From Chrysaora quinquecirrha (Eukaryota; Cnidaria; Scyphozoa; Semaeostomeae; Pelagiidae): 64,000 bases of DNA. A model generated the notes under the pieces. The model was not told the origin of the DNA and searched no databases. It worked only from the letters and a program-made list of their open reading frames with translations. Positions 37,401 to 46,367 of the stretch are shown in pieces (the stretch's first letter is position 1; each line of letters begins with the position of its first letter). The position numbers were made by a program, and so were the translations under genes. Location: NCBI GenBank assembly GCA_014526335.1, contig JACTAT010000178.1, forward strand, positions 124,001 through 188,000. The letters run 5' to 3'.

Positions 37401-37519
37401 CGAATGATCGATTTTTACAGGAAAAACTCGAATTTTACCAAGGCAAAAGCGACGAAATGCACAAAACGTTCAAGCAAAGTTCGTATCAATCACTCAAACT
37501 GAAACAAACTGTTTTTTAA
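28492..37519 (+). CDS. Secreted/ER 2-oxoglutarate-Fe(II) dioxygenase
   Basis: Exons: 28492-28903, 30255-30520, 31650-31931, 33109-33267, 35062-35187, 36304-36416, 37268-37519. The protein starts with a signal peptide (MKLWHKTVALLLSLISISWC). Next is an N-terminal region with MVISHATWNFEHPDPYHG, then the double-stranded beta-helix oxygenase domain. The iron-ligand motif is HSD in HAPRIHSDC. YTFLMYLSPEW and YGETIFVE follow. The distal His is in IDHSARPPSPDF, and an Arg further on (AARYTFAVK) is the likely 2OG-binding residue. The C-terminal exon is charged and helical. The expected role is hydroxylation of a secretory-pathway substrate. The fold resembles prolyl-4-hydroxylase-like enzymes, but the substrate is unknown. 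An in-frame TGA at 35185-35187 and a phase mismatch at the next junction are both resolved if the A-run near 35173 is one base short. The gene is therefore either mis-sequenced or recently broken. Confidence 0.82.
29215..29518. mobile_element. Foldback element, about 120-bp arms
   Basis: The left arm (GAAAATCACATAAAGCACCC, TTAGTCTAGGTGCAAAGTTT, TTTATAAGGGCTTTGACC) pairs with the right arm (GGTCAAAGCCTTTATGAAAT, AAACTTTGTACCTAGACTAA, TATTATGTGATTTTT). It is intronic to the oxygenase gene. Confidence 0.8.
30650..31500. repeat. Minisatellite of CCCCTCTCTCCATTATG units
   Basis: Tandem 15-17-bp units with variants (CAATTATG, TATTATG, CATTGTG), regular to about 31000 and decaying to the right. It lies in the oxygenase intron between 30520 and 31650. 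The overlapping Pro/Leu/Ser/Tyr-rich ORFs in several frames are repeat artefacts. Confidence 0.9.
32522..32893. mobile_element. TIR element with CCCGGGGGTACTT ends
   Basis: The left end CCCGGGGGTACTTAATATAA, then GGTATGTGCCGCC, matches in reverse the right end GGCGGCACATCCCCGTCC, then AAGTGAAGTACCCCC. A C-run (32879-32890) sits in the right terminus. Related fragments are at 11147 and 52998. Confidence 0.75.
34580..34982. mobile_element. MITE family M1, copy 3 (intact)
   Basis: Full-length uninterrupted copy with ACACGCTTTTTTTATAAGGA and its inverse at the ends. It is intronic to the oxygenase gene and ends 80 bp before the 35062 exon. Confidence 0.88.
35870..36070. mobile_element. Foldback element, TAGACTTATTACATTTGTCC ends
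   Basis: The left end TAGACTTATTACATTTGTCC and right end AGGAATGCAATAAGTCTA are inverted repeats, and CAACAACAAACAACTA inside the left pairs with TTGTTGTAGTTGTTAGTAG on the right. Confidence 0.7.
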
Positions 37520-37694
37520 ATTTGCAAGCTTGCGCAGTGTAAAACAAAACTAGCTCTTTTTATGACAAAATGCTGTAACGTAGAAACGCTGAGGATAACG
37601 GCAAGTGTTCTTGTTCAAAAACAGCCTACCAATTTTTCCATGATAATGCATTTTGTATTTTTCATAGAAGAAATTATCAAATGCTGGTCAAGGC

Positions 37695-37890
37695 CCTGAC
37701 CAAACGATCAAACATTTTTGTCAACTATTATTTGAGGTTTATTTTGCAAGAAATGTTTGGCCATTTGGCCACGGCGAAAAACACTGCTTGTATTTGAAAA
37801 GCTTCAGTAACATAATCTGCTTTTCGCAATTGGTAAATGTTGAACGAGCGACTTCTAGCGACTTGGCCAAACGATCAAACATTTTGCTTG
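37695..37890. mobile_element. TIR element, GGCCAAACGATCAAACATT ends, short copy
   Basis: The phrase GACCAAACGATCAAACATTT at the left and GGCCAAACGATCAAACATTT at the right. Longer relatives are at 58970 and 61845. It lies just 3' of the oxygenase stop codon. Confidence 0.65.
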
Positions 37891-39649
37891 AAGGCAATAC
37901 ACCCTTTCAACCAAGAGCCTTGCTTTCAAAATGTACGAAAATTTCTTGGTACCAAAATTTTGACCCCAGATTCAGATTGAGCACCTTCAGTTTAGTGCTG
38001 AGAGAAATTTTTACGCTTCTAGTCCTTTAAGATGTCGATTTTATAGCCACTAAAAGTTTGGGGGAAACTTTACACCCTCAGTCATTTTTCACGATCAAAT
38101 CTAAAATCAGCATCGTAAGGACTAGAGGCGTAAAAATTTCCCTCAACAGTAAAATACAGATGATTAATTCGAATCTGAAGTCGAAGTTTTTCTGTGAGGC
38201 GATTTCCAAATTTTATAAAAACGAGGCCCTTAATGGAAGAGGTGCATTTCAGATGAACAGATGATGTTTGAAAGACTGTCCTATTGTGCAACCTGCCCCT
38301 GAAGTGGTGGTGTTGGGGAGGGGTAACTTTGACATGCATCAACATTGATGACACGCATGCATGACACGCTTTGATTTATTTAATTTCGCTCTCAACATGA
38401 ATAAAGTTTTGTAGTTTTTGCTGATTTTAGATTTTCCACTTTGTATTTATTTTTGTATCAGCTTGTGTTTTTCTTAATATTTTCTGCATACCAAAAGTTG
38501 CGGGTCGTTTCTGTCATAATTTTGACCAGCCTACTTTTCGGTCAAATCATTCGTGTTGTTTCTGTTGTTTCGGGCAATGTCTGCGACGATTCGGCAACTG
38601 TTCGTAAAATCCAGGATCCAGGGCCGTCGGAAGCGGGGGCTGGGGGAGCTTAAAACTAATTTTTGAAAACAATAGAATGACGTCTTAAATTCGTTACGTC
38701 ATCGAGTACTTTTCAGTTCGCCCCCTCCCCAATCTGAGATTTCTTCCCGCGTTCTCGAACACTCGTTGAAAATATTAGAAAAACAAAAAAATCAGTGATA
38801 TACTTCTCATGTGTTCATGCGTAGACGGAATCTCTCCCCATCTTTGCATAAAATAATGTAATGAGGATGCTGCTGGAAAATTGTCCCTTAATTGGAGATT
38901 GAAACTCCAGTGTTTCTTTTCGAGTCTGGAAAGGTCGGAGGAATGGTATTGTGTCAGTCAGTGCGCGCACATGCTGTTGTGACCTGGTTGTGACCTTGTG
39001 ACTGTGTTACATCACGATCACGCAAGCAAGAAACCGTAAAAAAAGGAGAGCAGATGCCAGCCGGTACGTAGCAAAGTTTAGATCATAGAAAACTATTTTA
39101 CTCTACTTGCTATGCTACTATTAAAAGTTGCTTGAATATAGGTAGAATCGACCTCTCTTTTTGCCCTCTGTCTTTCAATTGTTGAACCTGAGGGAAGGAG
39201 TTCGATTATTTTAGATGGCCTAGTCCCCCTTTGCTTGCTTGCTCAATCAGACATTACTGGCCTGGCCGGAGAAAAGATACGTTACACTGTCACTGTATCT
39301 ACTTGCGTTTTGGAGTCTCTGACGTGTGACCGAGCTCTATGTGAAGGTTTCTTTGTCGGAGAAGCCTATTTTAAGAATCGAAATCTTTTTGTTTCTGGGG
39401 CATCTTCTTGTTCTTAAAAACAAAAGGAATAATGCTTCTGAACAATTACAAAAACAATTTGTTTATAGGGGGGGGTAGCTATTGGGGATGTATTTTATTT
39501 CATTTTTTCTTAATGACAAAAGCTGCAATGGGTGTCGTCCACATAGGTAGTATGACTGAACCAAGACCCTCTCTTGACTCTAAATAATACAATGAATAGC
39601 CAGTTCAGGCTTGTTTGTTTTCCATTGTTGATTCTAAAATTGATGATTA

Positions 39650-40018
39650 GATGATGATGATGAAAATGATGATGGCCATGATGATGATAATGATGATGAT
39701 AATGATGATGATGATAATGATAATGATGATGATGATGATGATGATGACCATGATGATGATGTTAATGATGAGGACAATGTTGATGATCATGATGATAATC
39801 ATGATGATGATGATTAGATGATGATGATAACGATTATGATGGCCATGATGATGATGACAATGATGATGCCAGTGATGGTGAAAATGATGATGACAATGGA
39901 GATGACAATGATGATAACAATTATGATAATTACGATGATGATGATAATCATGATGGTGATGATGAAGATGATGATGATGAAGATGATGATGATGATGATG
40001 ATGATGGTGATGGTGGTG
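39650..40018. repeat. GAT trinucleotide-rich microsatellite
   Basis: About 370 bp of GATGAT/AATGAT units. The His-rich and Met-rich frames on either strand are artefacts. It ends 130 bp before the ACOT7-like start codon. Confidence 0.95.
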
Positions 40019-40148
40019 ACATCTGGTCAACAGAAAACACCCAAATTGTCTTAGCAATGATTTCTAATTGCTCTTGCTTGTTAGTCATATTAATTTTTTG
40101 TACCACTCTTTTTATTGAAGGTGCATAATCTGTGCAAATTGGCACAAA

Positions 40149-40371
40149 TTGATGTTCTTCCTACTGAGGAATGCTAGAAGAATACCAAGCCTTATAAAAA
40201 GAATTGGCCTGACAAAGATGCAGTCCGCACATACATCAATGAAGAATATTGAGGTATGTCGAGTGATGGTGCCTGATGATGCCAACATTGCTGGAAACGT
40301 TCATGGAGGAACCATTCTGAAAATGATTGAAGAAGCTGGTGTAATCATTGCAACTAGACATTGTAATCAAG
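40149..40371 (+). CDS. ACOT7: ACOT7-like acyl-CoA thioesterase, first coding exon
   Basis: Hydrolyses long-chain acyl-CoA. The family has two tandem hot-dog domains. The exon encodes a short leader (MMFFLLRNARRIPSLIKR, Arg-rich and possibly mitochondrial). It then gives VPDDANIAGNVHGGTILKMI followed by EEAGVIIATRHCNQ, nearly identical to the start of the first hot-dog domain, including the active-site Asn region. The exon closes at a GTAGCA donor directly after RHCNQ, as in animal ACOT7 genes. No later exon is visible in the window. The next 860 bp are a TTTGATTC array followed by a 500-N gap. Start choice: either Met 1 or 2, or an internal Met before QSAHTS, would give a functional domain. 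Confidence 0.88.
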
Positions 40372-40394
40372 GTAGCAAAGCAATTTATTGATTC

Positions 40395-41237
40395 TTTGAT
40401 CATTTCAACCTTTGATTCTCTGATTCTCTGATTTGATTCTTTGATTCTTTGATTTTTGATTCTTTGATTCTTTGATTCTTTGATTCTTTGATTCTTTGAT
40501 TCTTTGATTCTTTGATTCTTTGATTCTTTGATTCTTTGATTCTTTGATTCTTCTTTGATTCTTTGATTCTTCTTTGATTCTTTGATTCTTTGATTCTTTG
40601 ATTTTTGATTCTTTGATTCTTTGATTCTTTGATTCTTCTTTGATTCTTTGATTCTTTGATTCTTTGATTCTTTGATTCTTTGATTCTTTGATTCTTTGAT
40701 TCTTTGATTCTTTGATTCTTTGATTCTTTGATTCTTTGATTCTTTGATTCTTTGATTCTTTGATTCTTTGATTCTTTGATTCTTTGATTCTTTGATTCTT
40801 TGATTCTTTGATTCTTTGATTCTTTGATTCTTTGATTCTTTGATTCTTTGATTCTTTGATTCTTCTTTGATTCTTTGATTCTTCTTTGATTCTTTGATTC
40901 TTTGATTCTTTGATTTTTGATTCTTTGATTCTTTGATTCTTTGATTCTTTGATTCTTCTTTGATTCTTTGATTCTTTGATTCTTTGATTCTTTGATTCTT
41001 TGATTCTTTGATTCTTTGATTCTTTGATTCTTTGATTCTTTGATTCTTTGATTCTTTGATTCTTTGATTCTTCTTTGATTCTTTCATTCTTTGACTCTTT
41101 GATTCTTTGATTCTTTGATTCTTTGATTCTTTGATTCTTTGATTCTTTGATTCTTTGATTTTTGATTCTTTGATTCTTTGATTCTTTGATTCTTTGATTC
41201 TTCTTTGATTCTTTGATTCTTTGATTCTTTGATTCTT
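40395..41237. repeat. TTTGATTC octamer array
   Basis: More than 100 tandem TTTGATTC units with sporadic TTTTTGATTC and TTCTTTGATTC variants, running into the assembly gap. The long KESKNQRI-type frame on the minus strand is a repeat artefact. Confidence 0.97.
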
Positions 41238-41737
41238 NNNNNNNNNNNNNNNNNNNNNNNNNNNNNNNNNNNNNNNNNNNNNNNNNNNNNNNNNNNNNNN
41301 NNNNNNNNNNNNNNNNNNNNNNNNNNNNNNNNNNNNNNNNNNNNNNNNNNNNNNNNNNNNNNNNNNNNNNNNNNNNNNNNNNNNNNNNNNNNNNNNNNNN
41401 NNNNNNNNNNNNNNNNNNNNNNNNNNNNNNNNNNNNNNNNNNNNNNNNNNNNNNNNNNNNNNNNNNNNNNNNNNNNNNNNNNNNNNNNNNNNNNNNNNNN
41501 NNNNNNNNNNNNNNNNNNNNNNNNNNNNNNNNNNNNNNNNNNNNNNNNNNNNNNNNNNNNNNNNNNNNNNNNNNNNNNNNNNNNNNNNNNNNNNNNNNNN
41601 NNNNNNNNNNNNNNNNNNNNNNNNNNNNNNNNNNNNNNNNNNNNNNNNNNNNNNNNNNNNNNNNNNNNNNNNNNNNNNNNNNNNNNNNNNNNNNNNNNNN
41701 NNNNNNNNNNNNNNNNNNNNNNNNNNNNNNNNNNNNN
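41238..41737. other. Assembly gap, exactly 500 N
   Basis: A run of 500 unknown bases, which looks like a nominal gap size. The sequence type changes across it, from TTTGATTC octamers to ATC-rich repeat. Confidence 0.98.
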
Positions 41738-43020
41738 AATTATTACTATAATAATCTCAACCATAATCAGCGTCATCATTTTCATAACCTTCACGATAAT
41801 AATCACCATCAAAGTCAGCATCGTCAGTTTCATTATAACCATCACAATTACTTTATCGTCATAACTTCATCATTTATCATCATCAATCATTATCTTCATC
41901 GTTTTAATATATCAGTTTCTTCAACGCAATCATCAATGACATCATAATTTTCATCATCTCTTATAATCTATATCATCATCAAAATCAACACCGTCATCAT
42001 CATTATAATCATCCTGACCAACATCATCATTGCTTTCATTACCATAATCATTGTCATTATAATCACTATCATCGTCATCGTCACAATCACAGTCAGTACC
42101 ACCAATCTTATCATCAACATAAAAATCATTATCACTACCAACACTACCTTGATCATGACTTTCATCAACAACATCATTATCATCATCATCATCATTATCA
42201 TGATCATCATAATCAACGTTGTCATTTTAATTATCATAATAATCAGCATTGTGATAATCAACATCATAATCACAATCAATATCACAATCATTGTCATCAT
42301 CATTACAAACAACAAAAAATTTAGTGCAATGAAGAACCCATGATCAGTTGGTGGTGCATGATATCTCTTCCGCATAGGAATTCTCGGAACAGGTCTGTGG
42401 ATATCAAATCATCATTTCATGGGTACAGTTATTAAAAGACCTACATATAATTCAGACAAGGTATTATCGCTTACCCGTGGGTTCATGCATGATGAATCTC
42501 CAAAACAGAATTCTCTCAACCTTCTCAGGCAAAGGCTCAGCCTAAAAATCAAAATTAAAAGATCACATATTGCAGAAAAGTTATCAATATCACAGCCAAT
42601 ATCATCATCATTATAACCATAATCATAATCACAATTGCACAATCGTCATCATCATCATCAGCACCATCACAACATCAACATCATTCTTATCATCATCGTA
42701 ATCAACATAATCTTGATCATGATCATCATAACATCATCATGATCATCATAATCACCATCATCATTATCATCATCATCAGAATTATAATCACAATCATTAT
42801 CATCATAATCAAATTCATCAACATCTTATCATCATCATAATCAACATGATCTTGATCATGATTATCAAACCATCATCATCATAATCATTGTCAGCAGCAG
42901 CGGCAACAGAAGTAAAAATTCATAATCACAACTACAATCACGATCATCGTCGTGACCATCACAATAATCATGATCCAAAACATCATCAGCATCATCATAA
43001 TCAACATAATCATACAACAT
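41738..43020. repeat. ATC/ATA-rich low-complexity region
   Basis: About 1.3 kb of imperfect CATCATAATCA-type sequence with an island of more complex sequence at 42400-42600. The Ile/Met-rich frames are artefacts. Confidence 0.9.
42341..42419 (+). repeat. 79-bp dispersed element (family P), copy 3
   Basis: Plus strand, intact, bordered by ACCCA and TGGGT, which pair. The copy at 43047 is 700 bp away in the same orientation. Confidence 0.9.
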
Positions 43021-43046
43021 TTAAATTCAAAGCAATAAAAAACCCA

Positions 43047-43125
43047 TGATCAGTTGGTGGTGCATGATATCTCTTCCGCATTAGATTTCTCAGAACAGGT
43101 CTGTGGATATCAAATCATCATTTCA
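43047..43125 (+). repeat. 79-bp dispersed element (family P), copy 4
   Basis: Plus strand, intact, bordered by ACCCA and TGGGT. Confidence 0.9.
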
Positions 43126-43218
43126 TGGGTAGAATAACTTTCTTAGATGCTAAAAATAGTCTTGCAATACTTCTAAAATTACAAAGAGTGAATTCAGATA
43201 TTCACTACTAATGGTGGC

Positions 43219-43449
43219 ATGAGCAGAGAAACTCGGCGGCTCTATATCAGACTGTCAGAGATAATTTCTGAAAAACATAAGCTATCTTTTGGTGAAACTT
43301 CGGCTTGGGTGAAAAGAAAAATTTGTTTCAGTCTGCTTAGATCAACTGTCATGTGCAAAAGAGGATCTCGTTCCCGCAAATTTGCCATCCCAGTGGGAGA
43401 GATTGGATACATTATGCTGGTCAACAGTGCTGCAACCATTCAGCCATAA
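43219..43449 (+). pseudogene. Retroelement C-terminal fragment
   Basis: The frame (MSRETRRLYIRLSEIISEKH, later KRKICFSLLRSTVMCKRGSR) resembles the conserved tail of marine-invertebrate retroelement polyproteins, where a RxxxRLAExI segment is followed by LSFxLLRxxxMCxRGSR. Only this tail is present, so it is a relic. The assignment is from memory of the motif and is moderate. Confidence 0.5.
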
Positions 43450-43584
43450 ATTGGGACAGTTTTAGTTGATAAATTGGGATGTTTTAGTTGATTTTATTCT
43501 TTTATTCAAAGCCTAGGTAATTCTGGTACAAAATATTCTATCAATTTAAAAAAAAAGAAGAAAAAAAATGTATCCTGGCAACTA

Positions 43585-43752
<168 letters not shown>

Positions 43753-43789
43753 TCAAATAATCAAATCAAACAAAGTAAAGCTAAGTCAA

Positions 43790-44750
43790 GTCAAGTCAAG
43801 CCAAATCAAGTCACGTCACGTCACGTCACGTCACATCACGTCAAGTCAAGTCAAACGCAAAACCAAATCAAGTCAAGTCAAGTCAAGTCAAGTCAAGCAA
43901 GTCAAGTCAAGTCAGGTCAAGTCAAGTCAAGTCAAGTCAAGTCAAGTCAAGTCAAGTCAAGTCAAGTCAAGTCAAGTCAAGTCAAGTCAAGTCAAGTCAA
44001 GTCAAGTCAAGTCAAGTCAAGTCAAGTCAAGTCAAGTCAAGTCAAGTCAAGTCAAGTCAAGTCAAGTCAAGTCAAGTCAAGTCAAGTCAAGTCAAGTCAA
44101 ATCAAGTCAAGTCAAGTCAAGTCAAGTCAAGTCAAGTCAAGTCATGTGAAATCAAGTCAAGTCAAGTCAAGTCAAGTCAAGTCAAGTCAAGTCAAAAGTC
44201 AAGTCAAGTCAAGTCAAGTCAAGTCAAGTCAAGTCAAGTCAAATCAAGTCAAGTCCAGTCAAGTCAAGCCAAGTCAAGTCAAGTCACGTCAAGTCAAGTC
44301 AAGTCAAGTCAAGTCAAGTCAAACGCAAAAGTCAAGTCAAGTCAAGTCAAGTCAAGTCAAGCAAGTCAAATCAAATTAAGTCAAGTCGAGTCAAGTCAAG
44401 TCCAAGTCAAGTCAAGTCAAGTCAAGTCAAGTCAAGTCAGGTCAGGTCAGGTCAAGTCAAGTCAAGTCAAGTCAAGTCAAGTCAAGTCACGTCAAGTCAA
44501 GTCAAGTCAAGTCAAGTCAAGTCAAGTCAAGTAAAATCAAATCAAGTCAAGTCAAGTCAAGTCAAGTCCCGGTCAAGTCAATTCACGTCACGTCACGTCA
44601 AGTCAAGTCAAGTCAAGTCAAGTCAAGTCAAGTCAAGTCAAGTCAAGTCAAGTCAAGTCAAGTCAAAACAGGTAAAGTAAAGTAAAGCAAAGTCAAGTCA
44701 AGTCAAACGAACTCTAGTCACGTCAAGTCTACTCACGTTTCTTCACGTCA
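43790..44750. repeat. AAGTC pentamer array
   Basis: About 950 bp of tandem AAGTC with scattered AAATC, CACGTC and GGTCA variants. It lies between the two PHD exons (an intron). Decayed AAGTC-like sequence continues at 45730-46330. The QVKSSQVKS-type frames are artefacts. Confidence 0.97.
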
Positions 44751-44813
44751 AATCAGCTCATATAAAAAAAACACTTAATGAGGAGTAAGGCAAAAAACAT
44801 TTACTGATCTTAC

Positions 44814-44954
44814 TTCACATTTTGGGCAACTCCAGTCACCCTCTGGGGGTTCATCAAGTGGGGGGTCAAGACAAGTAAGATGATAAGATAGTGTACACGT
44901 ATCACATAGTATCAATTCACCACCATCATCGCAAGCTTCACAAGTAGAAAACAT
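44814..44954 (-). CDS. PHD finger exon 1 (Mi-2/CHD4-like)
   Basis: Reads [18 protein letters not shown], then [19 protein letters not shown] and DWSCPKCE, with a GTAAGA donor after GAA. This is a complete C4HC3 PHD finger, closest in my judgement to PHD1 of Mi-2/CHD4 (DEPPEG-WSCP-CE). The frame opens with ATG four codons before the first Cys (44954), so it could be an initial coding exon. Alternatively, an AG right after TGTGAAG gives an acceptor in phase with the 46368 exon, but that would drop the first Cys. No chromodomain or helicase exons are visible to the left, where the gap lies. Confidence 0.8.
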
Positions 44955-45003
44955 TGCAATAAGTTAAGCCCCTGAATATTAAAATGTCTTTAGCAATGAA
45001 AGT

Positions 45004-45165
45004 CGAACTAGACGTGTTCAATATTATGCGGTTACTGAACGATTGCGAGGTCAATGCTGGAAAATATTCGGACCGAAGCATGACGTACGGACCAAATGTA
45101 GTGAGGTCCGAATACTTTCCTGCATTGACCGAGCAATCGTTCAATAAAGGCTTTATCATGTGGTG
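45004..45165. mobile_element. Short foldback element
   Basis: TGAACGATTGCGAGGTCAATGC, then ATTCGGACC, pairs with GGTCCGAATA, then GCATTGACCGAGCAATCGTTCA. The element straddles a non-repeated centre (GAAGCATGACGTACGGACC). ORFs on both strands are by-products. Confidence 0.7.
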
Positions 45166-45445
45166 TTGAAAACATTATAGAATATTGTCGAACTTTTTTG
45201 GAGAATGTTTACTCAAAAAACATATTTTGTCAGTATTTCATTTTCCCATCTCAATCTCTCTCACTTCGTCAATGAGAAATTACGTGGCTATATCACGTAA
45301 TTATATCAACGCCAGTCAATACGGTTTGTACGGACCGGCGGGAACCAATCAGATTGCGGCGTTGCCAGTCCGAACAGCGGTATTTTCGAACATCATACAA
45401 TATTACGTTGTTCTTCATAATATTATACATGACGAAGGAAATATG

Positions 45446-45574
45446 CAGGTGAAGGTAAAGGTGAAATGGTGTTTTAGTGCCAGTCGCTAGGATCTCAGTA
45501 GTAGGTTAACTAATCGAGACCTCAACCCTGGCTGTGACGCTACCCATGGCTGGGCTCGAACCCTGACCACACTG
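45446..45574 (-). repeat. tRNA-derived SINE, family A, copy 5 (truncated)
   Basis: The tail and B-box half are present. The tRNA-like head is replaced at 45575 by a family P element, implying insertion or recombination at that point. Confidence 0.8.
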
Positions 45575-45653
45575 TGATCAGTTGGTGGTGCATGATATCT
45601 CTTCCGCATAAGAATTCTCGGAACAGGTCTGTGGATATCAAATCATCATTTCA
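45575..45653 (+). repeat. 79-bp dispersed element (family P), copy 5
   Basis: Intact copy directly abutting a truncated SINE. It is the only copy whose flanks (ACTG, CGCA) do not pair. Confidence 0.88.
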
Positions 45654-46367
45654 CGCAATGATATAACCACCAATAAAAACTAAGTTTATTCACGATATCT
45701 TAAAATAAACTGAGACAAAACAGTGGAAATCATCTGAGGTTCAAGTCAAATCACATTAAGTCGATTCATCGTGTCACGTCGGGGAAAGCCAAGTCAAGTC
45801 GAAATTAAGCACCAATGATGAGCCAAGTCACATCAAGTAAAACTAAACCGACTTAAGGCACTTCAAGGAAGGTCAAAGAAAGGAGAAGAAACTCATGTCA
45901 AGATCAGTAAAGTCAAGTCAAGCAACTATGGGTCAAGTCACAATAAGCAAAGCCAAGTCAAATTAAAGAAAGCCAAGTCAAATTAAGGAAAGCCAAGTCA
46001 AGTCTGGTCAGATCATTCAAGCGAATTCACATTGAGCCAAGTCAAGTCAAGTCAAACAACTGAGTGAAGCCACATCAAGGAAAGCCAAGCAAAGTTAAGT
46101 CATATCAATTTCAAGTCAAGAAGAGCAAAGTAAAGCCAAATAAAATCAAGCCAACTCAAGTCAAGTTTTCAACAGAAGTAACTTAAACCTCAGGTCATTC
46201 AAAATATGTGGAAAGATTGGCATGTTTAAAAGAAATAATAGGATCAATTCAAATTAATCAAGTATTCCAAGTACTCAAGAAAAAGATAGATCCAGGTGAA
46301 ATTGAGATCAGCTAAATTAATCAAGTCAAGTTGAGACTTTTTGAATCTGATCGTAAAATGAACCCAC

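Noticed and set aside
40395..41237. CRISPR-like array
   Set aside because: Regular repeats without spacers in a eukaryotic genome. It is a simple octamer satellite. The 167-bp and 85-bp arrays also have no spacers.
40236..41845. Long minus-strand open frames of KESKNQRI repeats
   Set aside because: Translation of the TTTGATTC array in one frame. An octamer array with no stop in that frame gives an artificial ORF, and it runs through the N gap.
39647..42375. His-rich, Met-rich and Ile-rich ORFs on both strands
   Set aside because: By-products of GAT/ATC microsatellites.
45185..45490. 101-aa plus-strand frame MSNFFGECLLKK
   Set aside because: It runs from unrelated sequence into the truncated SINE, and there is no conserved motif.
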